The notes below the pieces were generated by a model. That model was not told the origin of the DNA, searched no databases, and saw nothing but the letters and a program-made list of their open reading frames with translations. A stretch of 64,000 bases of DNA from Archaeoglobales archaeon (GTDB lineage: Archaea > Halobacteriota > Archaeoglobi > Archaeoglobales > Archaeoglobaceae), in contig JASFYJ010000002.1 in NCBI GenBank assembly GCA_030055525.1, positions 62,001 to 126,000 on the forward strand, given 5' to 3'. Every line of letters begins with the position of its first letter. Position 1 is the stretch's first letter. The position numbers and the translations under genes were made by a program. This document shows, piece by piece, positions 9,268 to 18,770 of this stretch.

Positions 9268-10920
9268 GTGAAGGAACTTGTAATGAAGTACGTAGTGCAG
9301 AATGCTGCCAAGTTTGGTAGCCCTAATGAAAAAGCTGTAATCGGCAAGGTCATCGCCGAAAATCCAGAATTAAAAGCAAAAGTAGGAGAGATTATAGAAC
9401 TCGTCAAAGAATGCATAAAAGAATACAATTCGCTCAACGAAGATGATAAGCGGATTCTAGCTGAAAAGTTTTCTGAAGAGAAGAAGGTAGAAAAAGAAAG
9501 AATACCCGAACTTCCACCGCTTGAAAAAGCAGAAAAAGGGAAGGTTGTAATGCGGTTCGCACCAAATCCAAACGGTCCACCAACCATAGGATCTGCAAGA
9601 GGCATAATAATAAACGGCGAATACGTTAAGATGTACAAGGGCAAATATATCATCAGATTTGACGATACTGATCCAAAGACAAAAAGACCAATGCTCGAAG
9701 CTTACGACTGGTATCTTGAAGACATAGAATGGCTTGGATACAAACCGGATGAGGTTATATACGCATCTAAGAGGATTCCAAAATACTATGAGTATGCAAG
9801 AAAGCTAGTCGAGATGGGAAAGGCTTATGTCTGTTTCTGTGAAAGAGAAAAATTCAAAGAAATAAAAGCAGCTGGTTTAGAGTGCGAGCATAGGAACGCT
9901 GCTATTGAAGATAACGTCGAAAATTGGGAAAAAATGCTTGAAGGGAAATTTAGAGAGGGTGAAGCAGTTTTAAGGATAAAAACAGACATGAAACATCCGG
10001 ATCCAGCAATAAGAGATTGGGTAGCCTTTAGAATTATCTACACTTCTCATCCACTTGTTGGGGATGCTTACTTCGTTTATCCAACGCTTGATTTTGAATC
10101 TGCTATCGAAGATAAACTCTGTGGAACAACGCATATATTGAGAGGCAAAGATTTGATGGATTCGGAGAAAAAACAGAGGTACATTTACGAATACTTTGGC
10201 TGGGAGTATCCTGTTACAAAACACTGGGGAAGAGTTAAAATCTACGAATTTGGTAAACTTTCAACTTCTGGATTAAAGAGAGATATACAAGCTGGAAAGT
10301 TTGAGGGCTGGGACGATCCAAGGGTTCCGACAGTAAGGGCTCTTAGGAGGAGAGGTTTTGATCCAGAAGCAATAAGGAAGTTCTTCATATCGCTTGGACT
10401 TGGTGAAAATGAAGTCGCTGTAAGTATGAACAACCTATACGCCGAGAATCGAAAGATAATCGACCCAAAGGCTAACAGGTACTTCTTTATGTGGGAGCCA
10501 GTAGAGATAAAAATAGAAGGTCTGCCAGAAGAGAAGAGAGTTGAACTACCTTTGAATCCAAATAGAGAGGACAAAAGAGTTTTAAAGGGAGAGAGCAGAG
10601 TTTTAATCACTCGTGAGGATTTTGAAAAGTTCAGAGGGGAGATGATAAGACTAAAGGGATTCTGTAACATAAAGCTTGACAAGGTTGCTGAATTTATTGA
10701 ATTTGAGATTGGAAATGTAAAGAAGGGCAAGATAATACACTGGCTACCTGCAAGTGAAGTAAAGAAGTGCAAGATAATTGGTGAAGTTAATATGGATGGA
10801 TTTTGCGAGGCAAACGTTGTTAGAGATCTGGGCAACGTTGTGCAATTTGAGAGGTTCGCATTCTGTAGAATAGAGAAGATGGTGGATGATTATGTTAAGG
10901 CGATATACACTCATCCATGA
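9268..10920 (+). CDS. gltX: Glutamyl-tRNA synthetase (archaeal type)
   Basis: 550 residues from a GTG start. A basic N-terminal extension precedes the class I catalytic domain, with the HIGH-equivalent in PNGPPTIGSARG (about 97-108), the KMSKS-equivalent FGKLSTSGLKR, and a C-terminal beta-barrel anticodon-binding region of the GlnRS-like archaeal type. It charges tRNA-Glu and, as archaea lack GlnRS, probably also tRNA-Gln for amidation by GatDE. It is followed 16 bases later by aspS and probably cotranscribed with it. Confidence 0.92.
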   Translation: MKELVMKYVVQNAAKFGSPNEKAVIGKVIAENPELKAKVGEIIELVKECIKEYNSLNEDDKRILAEKFSEEKKVEKERIPELPPLEKAEKGKVVMRFAPNPNGPPTIGSARGIIINGEYVKMYKGKYIIRFDDTDPKTKRPMLEAYDWYLEDIEWLGYKPDEVIYASKRIPKYYEYARKLVEMGKAYVCFCEREKFKEIKAAGLECEHRNAAIEDNVENWEKMLEGKFREGEAVLRIKTDMKHPDPAIRDWVAFRIIYTSHPLVGDAYFVYPTLDFESAIEDKLCGTTHILRGKDLMDSEKKQRYIYEYFGWEYPVTKHWGRVKIYEFGKLSTSGLKRDIQAGKFEGWDDPRVPTVRALRRRGFDPEAIRKFFISLGLGENEVAVSMNNLYAENRKIIDPKANRYFFMWEPVEIKIEGLPEEKRVELPLNPNREDKRVLKGESRVLITREDFEKFRGEMIRLKGFCNIKLDKVAEFIEFEIGNVKKGKIIHWLPASEVKKCKIIGEVNMDGFCEANVVRDLGNVVQFERFAFCRIEKMVDDYVKAIYTHP

Positions 10921-10936
10921 ATAGGGAGGTGTTTAA

Positions 10937-12229
10937 ATGAGGATGTACACATCCGAGATAACCCCAGAGATGGATGGCAAGGTCGTAAAACTCTTCGGCT
11001 GGGTTCATGAAGTGAGGGATCATGGAGGATTAATATTTTTAGTTTTAAGAGATAGAGAAGGGTTCGCGCAGATAACTCTGCCGAAGAAAGTTGTTAGTAA
11101 AGAAGTTTTTAATACTGCAAGGAGTTTGAAGAGAGAAAGCGTCGTTGCTGTTGAAGGAAAGGTAAAAGCTGAACCTAAAGCTCCAAATGGTTTTGAAATA
11201 ATCCCGGATATTATCACACTACTTAACGAAGCTGAAGCACCGTTACCGCTTGAAGTTACGGAGAAAGTTCCTGCTGAGCTAGATACGAGACTAGATTATC
11301 GATTTATGGATCTAAGAAGACCTAAAGTTCAGGCGATTTTTAGGATAAGGCACCAAGTGATGCAAAGTGTCAGAGAATTTTTAAGCAAAGAAGGGTTCAT
11401 AGAAGTCAACACGCCAAAAATTGTTTCAACAGCCACAGAAGGTGGAACTGAACTGTTTCCAATAAGTTACTTTGAAAAAGAGGCTTTTTTAAATCAGAGT
11501 CCGCAACTTTACAAACAAGTCTTGATGGGTGCTGGATTCGAGAAAGTATTCGAAATCGGACCTATTTTTAGGGCGGAGGAACACAACACTACAAGGCACT
11601 TGAATGAAGCTATATCTATAGATATAGAGATGAGCTTCACAGATCACGAAGGCGTAATGGGTGTTTTAGAGAGGTTGATTGCAAAGATCTGTGAAGATAT
11701 CAACCAGAAATGTAGCAAGTATCTGGATCTGCTAGGTATAAAACTAGAAATACCCGAACTGCCTTTGCCCCGAATAACCTATGAAGAGGCTTTGAAGATG
11801 GCAAAATCAAAAGGGGAAGAAATTCCTTGGGGGGAGGATTTAAGTTTGCAAGCTCTTAAGGCAATTGGAGAGGAGATAAATGGATACTACTTCATAGTAG
11901 ACTGGCCAACTGATGCTAAACCATTTTACGTGATGCCACATGAAAATAGACCAGAGATCAGTAAAAGTTTTGATTTGATGCACAGCTGGTTGGAGTTAGC
12001 AAGTGGAGCACAGAGAATACACAGATACGATGTTCTAGTCAACAGAATAAAAGCTAAGGGTCTTCAACCGGAAAGTTTCGGTTTCTATTTGGATGCTTTT
12101 CGCTACGGTATGCCTCCTCATGCTGGATGGGGTTTGGGGGCTGAAAGGTTACTGATGTCACTTCTTGACCTGAAAAATATAAGAGAAGCTGTGCTGTTTC
12201 CGAGAGATAGGCAAAGACTAGTTCCCTAA
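10937..12229 (+). CDS. aspS: Aspartyl-tRNA synthetase, probably non-discriminating
   Basis: 430 residues. An N-terminal OB-fold binds the anticodon (residues 1-100) and a class II catalytic core follows, with motif 2 ([14 protein letters not shown]) and motif 3 ([14 protein letters not shown]). The ribosome site GGGAGGTG precedes the ATG. In the OB-fold, His24 (GWVHEVRD) and Pro83 (PKAPNGFE) occupy positions that are Trp and Lys in tRNA-Asp-specific archaeal enzymes. His/Pro is the signature of relaxed enzymes that also charge tRNA-Asn. This implies Asn-tRNA is made by the transamidation route. It lies downstream of gltX. Confidence 0.93.
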   Translation: MRMYTSEITPEMDGKVVKLFGWVHEVRDHGGLIFLVLRDREGFAQITLPKKVVSKEVFNTARSLKRESVVAVEGKVKAEPKAPNGFEIIPDIITLLNEAEAPLPLEVTEKVPAELDTRLDYRFMDLRRPKVQAIFRIRHQVMQSVREFLSKEGFIEVNTPKIVSTATEGGTELFPISYFEKEAFLNQSPQLYKQVLMGAGFEKVFEIGPIFRAEEHNTTRHLNEAISIDIEMSFTDHEGVMGVLERLIAKICEDINQKCSKYLDLLGIKLEIPELPLPRITYEEALKMAKSKGEEIPWGEDLSLQALKAIGEEINGYYFIVDWPTDAKPFYVMPHENRPEISKSFDLMHSWLELASGAQRIHRYDVLVNRIKAKGLQPESFGFYLDAFRYGMPPHAGWGLGAERLLMSLLDLKNIREAVLFPRDRQRLVP

Positions 12230-12289
12230 TTTTATTTTTTGCTCTAAATCGAAAAGATTATTTTCTACCTCTCTAAAAATTTTTGGTGA

Positions 12290-13297
<1,008 letters not shown>

Positions 13298-13305
13298 TTA
13301 TTTTT

Positions 13306-13872
13306 TTATTCAAGCATCAGAATTCCATAAAGCGCGACTTTGGCTTTAGATGTATTTAGTACATTAATTTTATAACCGGCATTTCTTGCAGTCTGGAACA
13401 CATCTATACCTACTGCTTCAACCGATGGCCTTATTTTTTCTCTGTTTTCACAAATCTTTAACTCATTTTCCGCGTTGCATACGCTGCAATAGCCACAAGA
13501 TAGAGGATACAGAGCGAATGCTTTATAGTAACCGAAATAAAAAGCTTTTTTTTCGAATTCGAGCATTTTTTCACACGAAATTTTTGCTTTCTCTACCAGA
13601 AACTTATGTAAATCTTCAGGAGGAGTTTCAGAATCTGAATCCACCTCAAAATGGACTATTATCGCTTTTTCGTAACATTCCAAGAATTTTTTTGTATCTT
13701 CAACCGAAAAAATGAATGGAGGACAATTAAGGTATTTCCCAAAAGCTCTACATCCGAAGAAACATTTCCATCTGACCCAGTTGTCAACTACTATGTCCTT
13801 TCTGTCGATTAGCTTGAAATCTTCGTGTATCCTTTTCAAAGTTTCAAGAAGGTCGTTATCGATCTTGACCAT
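13306..13872 (-). CDS. DUF2284-type metal-binding protein
   Basis: 188 residues. Cysteines are clustered as WKCFFGCRAFGKYLNCPP (about 34-51) and SCGYCSVC near residues 122-129, followed by CENREKIRPSVEAVGIDVF. This arrangement matches the DUF2284 family of predicted metal- or Fe-S-binding cytoplasmic proteins, common in anaerobes with corrinoid or C1 metabolism. The biochemical function is unknown. It converges on mer with only nine bases between stops. Confidence 0.75.
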   Translation of the reverse strand: MVKIDNDLLETLKRIHEDFKLIDRKDIVVDNWVRWKCFFGCRAFGKYLNCPPFIFSVEDTKKFLECYEKAIIVHFEVDSDSETPPEDLHKFLVEKAKISCEKMLEFEKKAFYFGYYKAFALYPLSCGYCSVCNAENELKICENREKIRPSVEAVGIDVFQTARNAGYKINVLNTSKAKVALYGILMLE

Positions 13873-14000
13873 GTATGCTTGGGTATTAAGCTGTTGATAA
13901 AGATAGCCACGCTAAAAAATCAAGAAAATAAATCAAAAAAATTTTACAAGATGTCCAACAAATTTGCCAAAATTTAAAAAGCAATGCCAAGAATCTAACC

Positions 14001-14480
14001 ATGGATGTAATCTACACAACAGATGGCAGCGGTAAATGTATATTGAAGAGCAGTGATGAAGTTTCTGCAATTGGAGCGATGGATGAAGCTAATTCCTTCA
14101 TAGGGATCGCAAAGATCTTTTCAAAAAGAGAGGAAGTTAAAAAAATCCTTTCTGAAGTTCAAAAACTGATTTTCAAAGTTGGAGGCGAAATTTCGGGGTA
14201 CTGCAAGGTAAACGAAGATGTTTGTAAAAGGCTATCTGAATTTGTAGAGTTCTTTGAGGCTAAAGTTGAAAAACCAAGATGTTTTTTAATTCTTGAAAAA
14301 GACGAAGCTACCGCTTTTCTTAGCGCGGCAAGAGCTGTTGTAAGGAGAGCTGAGAGAGAAGCAGTGAAGTTGTATTTGAAAGGAAAAATATCTAAAACTC
14401 CAATAATTTTTCTTAACAAGTTGAGCTATCTCTTATATCTCGCCACACTCTACGAAGGGGGCGAATTTGAAAAAATTTAG
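14001..14480 (+). CDS. PduO-type ATP:cob(I)alamin adenosyltransferase
   Basis: 159 residues, about the length of the minimal PduO/MMAB domain. It has the N-terminal P-loop-like YTTDGSGKC, the ARAVVRRAERE motif with the catalytic arginines, and the C-terminal LNKLSYLLYLATLY. It transfers adenosyl from ATP to cob(I)alamin to make adenosylcobalamin, the cofactor of methylmalonyl-CoA mutase. It converges by four bases on the biotin-carrier gene of a propionyl/methylmalonyl-CoA carboxyl-transfer cluster, which fits that use. The second motif YTTDGSGKC differs from the usual T-x-x-GD-x-G-x-T (Ser-Gly-Lys-Cys ending), so activity should be judged with that in mind. Confidence 0.78.
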   Translation: MDVIYTTDGSGKCILKSSDEVSAIGAMDEANSFIGIAKIFSKREEVKKILSEVQKLIFKVGGEISGYCKVNEDVCKRLSEFVEFFEAKVEKPRCFLILEKDEATAFLSAARAVVRRAEREAVKLYLKGKISKTPIIFLNKLSYLLYLATLYEGGEFEKI

Positions 14481-14872
14481 ATTAGCAGAGATAGAATTTT
14501 ATCGTTTTTGGACACTTTATCTCCTTCTTTTATAAATATCTCTTCTACTTTTCCGCTGAACGGTGATTTGATCGTGTTTTCCATCTTCATAGCTTCAATT
14601 ATAGCTAGGTTACTTCCCTCCTCAACTTTTTCTCCTACCTTCACTAGTATCTTCGTAACGATGCCACTCATGGGTGCTGTTATAATCTTCCTTCTAACCT
14701 CTTTCTCCTCCTTCTTCTCAATTAAATCGATCTTGAAGTTTGAGCTATCTAAAACTCTTTCTACCTCGATCGTGGCTCTCTTTCCATTGACTTTTACATC
14801 AAATACATTGTAGGTTACCTCTTCAACTTCCACAACGAACTTTTTTCCTAAAACATAGACTTCATACTTCAT
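14477..14872 (-). CDS. Biotin carboxyl carrier protein (1.3S-like subunit)
   Basis: 131 residues when started at the ATG at 14872. A longer GTG/TTG-type start is possible, but this ATG overlaps the stop of the small upstream gene as ATGA, a strong coupling signal. An N-terminal beta segment (MKYEVYVLGKKFVVEVEEV) and a charged linker lead to a C-terminal biotinyl domain with the biotinylation site EAMKMENTI, Lys in the centre. It carries carboxyl groups between the two carboxyltransferase subunits encoded upstream. Length and layout match the 1.3S subunit of transcarboxylase as well as carriers of acyl-CoA carboxylases. Confidence 0.87.
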   Translation of the reverse strand: MKYEVYVLGKKFVVEVEEVTYNVFDVKVNGKRATIEVERVLDSSNFKIDLIEKKEEKEVRRKIITAPMSGIVTKILVKVGEKVEEGSNLAIIEAMKMENTIKSPFSGKVEEIFIKEGDKVSKNDKILSLLI

Positions 14873-14991
14873 TTCTTCACCCTCGAGACTATCTTCCAAA
14901 TTTTTGGAGCTTCCTTAATTTCTAAAGGCTTTTCTCGTTCCATGTAACACTTTATTGCAACTATTGCTGCAACAAACTCTTCTGGAGTCAA
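14869..14991 (-). CDS. Small 40-residue protein between 12S-like and biotin-carrier genes
   Basis: A 40-codon frame starting at TTG (14991) with a GGTGA ribosome site five bases upstream, and ending in a TGA that overlaps the biotin-carrier ATG (ATGA). The product starts MTPEEFVAAIVAIKCYMERE and is predicted to be a short alpha helix plus a basic tail (KIWKIVSRVKK). It begins five bases after the 12S-like stop. Small helical proteins with an Ala/Ile-rich motif occur at this position in acyl-CoA carboxylase and methylmalonyl-CoA decarboxylase operons, where they help assemble the complex. I infer the same role. It was seen only from spacing and signals because it is so short. Confidence 0.7.
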   Translation of the reverse strand: MTPEEFVAAIVAIKCYMEREKPLEIKEAPKIWKIVSRVKK

Positions 14992-14995
14992 TATC

Positions 14996-16483
14996 TCACC
15001 TCAAACTTCTTTTACTTTCAAGCAATCTTAAAGCCGAAATCAGCTTGATCCTGGTATACTTTGGATCTATCACATCGTCAATATATCCTCTCGCAGCGAC
15101 TCTGTAGGGATTAGTATGTTTTTCTCTGTACTCTGCTAATTTTTCCGAAAGTTTTTCTATCTTAGTTTTTTCAAGTTCATCTCTATATAAAATTTCTACA
15201 GCTGTTTCAGGGCCTACAACTGAGATTTCAGATGTTGGAAAGGCAAAAACAAAATCTGCACCAACATGTTTGCTTCCCATTGCAATGTAAGCCCCTCCAT
15301 AAGCTTTTCTCACTATGACAGTTAATATTGGAATACTCGCTCTGCTGTAAGCTAAAACCACCTCGAAAACGTGCCTTGTTAAGCCCTCCTGCTCCTCCTC
15401 CGCCGAAGGTAGGTAGCCTGGAACATCGACAAAGTTTATTACTGGTATGTTAAAACTATCGCAAAACCTGACAAAATTTGCTATCTTCATGCAACCTTTT
15501 GAATCCAGACAACCCGCTAAAATTGCGGGATTGTTTGCAACCACCCCTACGCTTCTACCATCCAGCCTTGCGAAGCATGTAAAAACGTTCTGGGCAAATT
15601 TTTCCTGAACCTCTATGAATTCTCCATCATCTACAACGCTTTTCACGACATCCCTTATATCATAAGCCTTTTGTTGATCTTCAGGCACGATCTTATTTAT
15701 CTCGTGATTTAACCTGTTTGCTGGATCTTTGCAATCAATCTTTGGAGGATCTTCTAAATTGTTGAGTGGAAGATAGCTTAGAATTTTTTTTGCAAGCTGT
15801 ATAGCTTCGAAGTCGTTCTCTGCAACAAAATGACAGTTACCACTTTTAGCAGCAGCTTCCCAACCTCCTAGTTCCAGAGAAGAAATTTCCTCCCCGGTTA
15901 CAATCTTAATAATTTGCGGATCTACGATGTAGGAGTAACATCTTGGATCCTTGATCATTATAACAAAATCGGCATTCATCAGAAAAGTAGCCCCAATTGT
16001 ACATGGACCACAAATTATATTTATTTGTGGTACAACACCTTTTGCACGAGCAATTCTATTAACAACCTCACCAAGTCCTTTGAGTGCGTCAACCCCCTCT
16101 TGAATCCTTGCACCACTACTTTCCACTATCCCTACTACTGGAATACCAACCTTGAGAGCATGATCGTAAAGGTTTGCTATCTTAATACCATGCATTTCTC
16201 CAATGCTTCCATTCAGAACGGAGAAATCCTGAGAGTAGATTGCTACCGGGCGACCATCAATCGTACCAATACCAGTTATGACTCCATCGTAGGGTAATTC
16301 AAGTTCTTTTAACCCAAATTCTTCGCTACGCTTCTCAACAAATGCATTTAACTCCAAAAAGCTTCCAGAATCTATTAAAAGGTTGATCCTTTCTCTGGGT
16401 CCTATTTTACGGGTTTTCATTATATCTTGCAGTCTCTTTTTTCTTTCGTAAAGTTCGTTAAGTTTTCTCATAGGACCCCTCAT
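14996..16483 (-). CDS. Acyl-CoA carboxyltransferase (12S-like / PccB / MmdA family)
   Basis: 495 residues, crotonase-fold carboxyltransferase with two homologous halves. Landmarks are the first-half oxyanion region (VESSGARIQEGVDALKGLG), and in the second half FVDVPGYLPSAEEEQEGL and RKAYGGAYIAMGSKHVGAD. The family acts on propionyl/methylmalonyl-CoA (12S of transcarboxylase, PccB, MmdA). The ATG overlaps the upstream 5S-like stop by four bases. With the adjacent oxaloacetate-type carboxyltransferase and a biotin carrier but no biotin carboxylase, transcarboxylation is the simplest reading. Propionyl-CoA carboxylase with an AccC encoded elsewhere is the alternative. Confidence 0.88.
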   Translation of the reverse strand: MRGPMRKLNELYERKKRLQDIMKTRKIGPRERINLLIDSGSFLELNAFVEKRSEEFGLKELELPYDGVITGIGTIDGRPVAIYSQDFSVLNGSIGEMHGIKIANLYDHALKVGIPVVGIVESSGARIQEGVDALKGLGEVVNRIARAKGVVPQINIICGPCTIGATFLMNADFVIMIKDPRCYSYIVDPQIIKIVTGEEISSLELGGWEAAAKSGNCHFVAENDFEAIQLAKKILSYLPLNNLEDPPKIDCKDPANRLNHEINKIVPEDQQKAYDIRDVVKSVVDDGEFIEVQEKFAQNVFTCFARLDGRSVGVVANNPAILAGCLDSKGCMKIANFVRFCDSFNIPVINFVDVPGYLPSAEEEQEGLTRHVFEVVLAYSRASIPILTVIVRKAYGGAYIAMGSKHVGADFVFAFPTSEISVVGPETAVEILYRDELEKTKIEKLSEKLAEYREKHTNPYRVAARGYIDDVIDPKYTRIKLISALRLLESKRSLR

Positions 16484-17916
16484 CTTGTCGAAACTTTCAC
16501 CCTGTATTTTACGCCATCTATCTCTACCTCGTAAGAACCCTCTATTTTTCCAACTGACGGGAACTGCTCCTCTTTCAGCTCACCTTTTAAAAATTTCAGC
16601 CCAGTCTGTGGGAACAGAGCATATATCAGCACATCTTCATCGCTTGGGTTCTTTATACCAAACTCTATGAGTTCTCTTTTTCTTTTTTCAAATTCTGGTT
16701 CTAAAAGATCTGCTGGTCTGCATTCTATAGGTTTCTCATCTCCGAGAATCTTTTTCATAACTTCAGGATTTATGTTCGCTGGAGTTTTTCCATACATTCC
16801 TCTAACAAGATCTTTTGTTTCTCTTGTAACGATCTTGTACCTTTCACCGCTTAAAACATTCATAACTGCCTGAACACCAACTATCTGACTCGTTGGAGTT
16901 ACGAGAGGTGGGTGACCTAGGTCTTCCTTAACTCTTGGTACTTCCTTCAGAACTTCATCGAGTTTATCTAATGCGTTTTGTTCTTTAAGCTGCGAGATGA
17001 GGTTACTGAACATACCTCCTGGGATCTGGTATATCAAAACTCTTGTATCTGGGATCGTAGAAAGCTGATCCAAATAACCTTGGTACTTTTCTCTGATCTT
17101 CATGAAGTACTCTCTTACTTCAAGAAGCACATCTAGGTTTACTCCAGTTTTGTAACCTAGTTCTTCAAGAGCATAAACCATGCTTTCTGTAGGAGGATGA
17201 GAAGTTCCGCAGGAGAGTGGGGACATGCAAGTATCTATAATGTCCGCTCCAGCCTTTACAGCCTCAAATAATGCCATCGAAGCCATACCACTCGTGTAAT
17301 GAGAGTGGATATCTAAAGGCAATTGTACTTCCTTCTTTATAGCCTTAACTAGTTCGTAAGCAATTTTTGGAGACATCAAACCGGCCATATCTTTAATACA
17401 AATTGAATCTACCTCTAAAGCTGCTAATTCCTTCGCGTTTTCGACATAGCTTTCAATCGTATGCACTGGAGAAATTGTATAGCAAATAGTTCCCTGTACA
17501 TGCGTCGCTCCGTACTTTTTTGCAGCTTTGATAGAGGAAATCAGATTTCTTACATCGTTTAAGGCATCAAATATTCTGAATACGTCTACACCATTTTCTA
17601 TCGATTTCTGGACGAACTTTTCGACTATATCGTCAGGGTAGTGTCTGTATCCGACGAGGTTCTGACCCCTTAAAAGCATCTGAAGGTAAGTATTCTTTAC
17701 CCTCTTTCGAATCTCCCTCAGCCTTTCCCAAGGATTTTCATTCAAAAATCTATGTGCGACATCGAAAGTCGCCCCCCCCCAAACTTCAAAGCTATATAAT
17801 CCTGCAGAATCGAACTTCTCGAGTATAGGTACAATGTCTCTAGTCCTGAGCCTCGTAGCTAACAGTGACTGATGACCATCTCTAAGTGTGAGATCTACGA
17901 TCTTGACTTTTGGCAT
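16480..17916 (-). CDS. Pyruvate/oxaloacetate carboxyltransferase (5S-like / PycB / OadA family)
   Basis: 478 residues. A TIM-barrel carboxyltransferase with DLTLRDGHQSLLATRLRT at the N-terminus (metal Asp, substrate Arg), FEVWGGATFDVA, the lysine that is carbamylated in CIKDMAGLM, and the metal-binding DIHSHYTSGMA. The chain ends just after a short biotin-domain-like beta segment (YEVEIDGVKYRVKV) and lacks the biotin site, which is supplied by the separate carrier at 14477. The reaction is transfer of carboxyl between biotin and pyruvate to give oxaloacetate. It is first gene of the coupled cluster 5S-12S-small-1.3S. Pyruvate carboxylase subunit B is the alternative name. Confidence 0.88.
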   Translation of the reverse strand: MPKVKIVDLTLRDGHQSLLATRLRTRDIVPILEKFDSAGLYSFEVWGGATFDVAHRFLNENPWERLREIRKRVKNTYLQMLLRGQNLVGYRHYPDDIVEKFVQKSIENGVDVFRIFDALNDVRNLISSIKAAKKYGATHVQGTICYTISPVHTIESYVENAKELAALEVDSICIKDMAGLMSPKIAYELVKAIKKEVQLPLDIHSHYTSGMASMALFEAVKAGADIIDTCMSPLSCGTSHPPTESMVYALEELGYKTGVNLDVLLEVREYFMKIREKYQGYLDQLSTIPDTRVLIYQIPGGMFSNLISQLKEQNALDKLDEVLKEVPRVKEDLGHPPLVTPTSQIVGVQAVMNVLSGERYKIVTRETKDLVRGMYGKTPANINPEVMKKILGDEKPIECRPADLLEPEFEKRKRELIEFGIKNPSDEDVLIYALFPQTGLKFLKGELKEEQFPSVGKIEGSYEVEIDGVKYRVKVSTR

Positions 17917-18064
17917 GCGAGTTGAGCTTCAAGAGATTAAAAAAACTTTACTCTGGATTCACTACTAAGCATTCTAACATGCGTACGAAGATTTCAGTAG
18001 GATATTGGCCCAACTTAATATTACACTAAGTTTTGCGGACGGCTAAGTATCTAATCAAAAAATT

Positions 18065-18412
18065 TTAAAATAGAAACATTATATACAATCCAACGATCAA
18101 TGCTGCCAAGAAGACAACTACCATCGACCAGTTTACAAGTTTCTTTCTTTTCATTCCGAACTCTGTGTCTAATGCTATCGCTCTAAGCCCGTTGAAGGCA
18201 TGAAAAGCTACAAAAATCAGAAGTAGAGCGTAAATTATCTTATAGCCGTAATCTTGAAATCTTAGGGACACAGACTCAAAAGATAAAGCGTGTTCGACCA
18301 TGTGTGTTGTTAGAAAATGGAAAGTTACAAGCCCAACCATAGCCAAGCCAGTTATTATCTGCAGAAGCCAAGCATATGGTTCGAGAACATTTTTTGCAGA
18401 TTTTTCTGCCAT
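18065..18412 (-). CDS. sdhD: Succinate dehydrogenase/fumarate reductase membrane subunit D
   Basis: 115 residues from the ATG at 18412, which shares a base with the sdhC stop (TAATG); a longer frame upstream overlaps sdhC and is unlikely. Three membrane helices are visible. Histidines in TFHFLTTHMVEH and FVAFHAFNGLRA are candidate haem ligands. With SdhC it anchors the flavin and Fe-S subunits in the cytoplasmic membrane and exchanges electrons with the quinone pool. It is last gene of sdhABCD. Confidence 0.8.
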   Translation of the reverse strand: MAEKSAKNVLEPYAWLLQIITGLAMVGLVTFHFLTTHMVEHALSFESVSLRFQDYGYKIIYALLLIFVAFHAFNGLRAIALDTEFGMKRKKLVNWSMVVVFLAALIVGLYIMFLF

Positions 18413-18768
18413 TAAACCACCTCGTACATGACCCAAGTTGCATAAAGCCATGCAATTACGGTTAATATCGCACAAATTACAAGTAAAGCTTTTCTGTGCT
18501 CGTGTAAATAACCGAGCTCGTGTATGATAACTCTAATCCCATTAAGCCCGTGATATATACCACAAAGCACTAACAAACTGTCAAGAGGTAAGAAAGTCGG
18601 TGAAACTGTAATTGCAATGAGGGACTCGTAAGTTAAAGGATCAGAGAGCGTCGAAAGGAAAGCCAGATGCAGAATCAGATACATGGCAAGTATAAAGCCT
18701 GTAAGACGTTGAAATGCAAACGCTAAATCCTGCAAGCTAACAGGTTTGAACCATTTCATTATCCTCAT
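18412..18768 (-). CDS. sdhC: Succinate dehydrogenase cytochrome b subunit C
   Basis: 118 residues from the ATG at 18768, directly behind the sdhB stop with an AGGTGG ribosome site; a GTG nine bases upstream is possible. It has three membrane helices, the conserved Ser/Arg start of the family (FAFQRLTGFILAMYLILH), and a GIYHGLNGIRVIIHELG segment carrying the likely haem-binding His. It is the membrane anchor of the succinate:quinone oxidoreductase, coupled to sdhD. Confidence 0.82.
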   Translation of the reverse strand: MRIMKWFKPVSLQDLAFAFQRLTGFILAMYLILHLAFLSTLSDPLTYESLIAITVSPTFLPLDSLLVLCGIYHGLNGIRVIIHELGYLHEHRKALLVICAILTVIAWLYATWVMYEVV

Positions 18769-18770
18769 TT

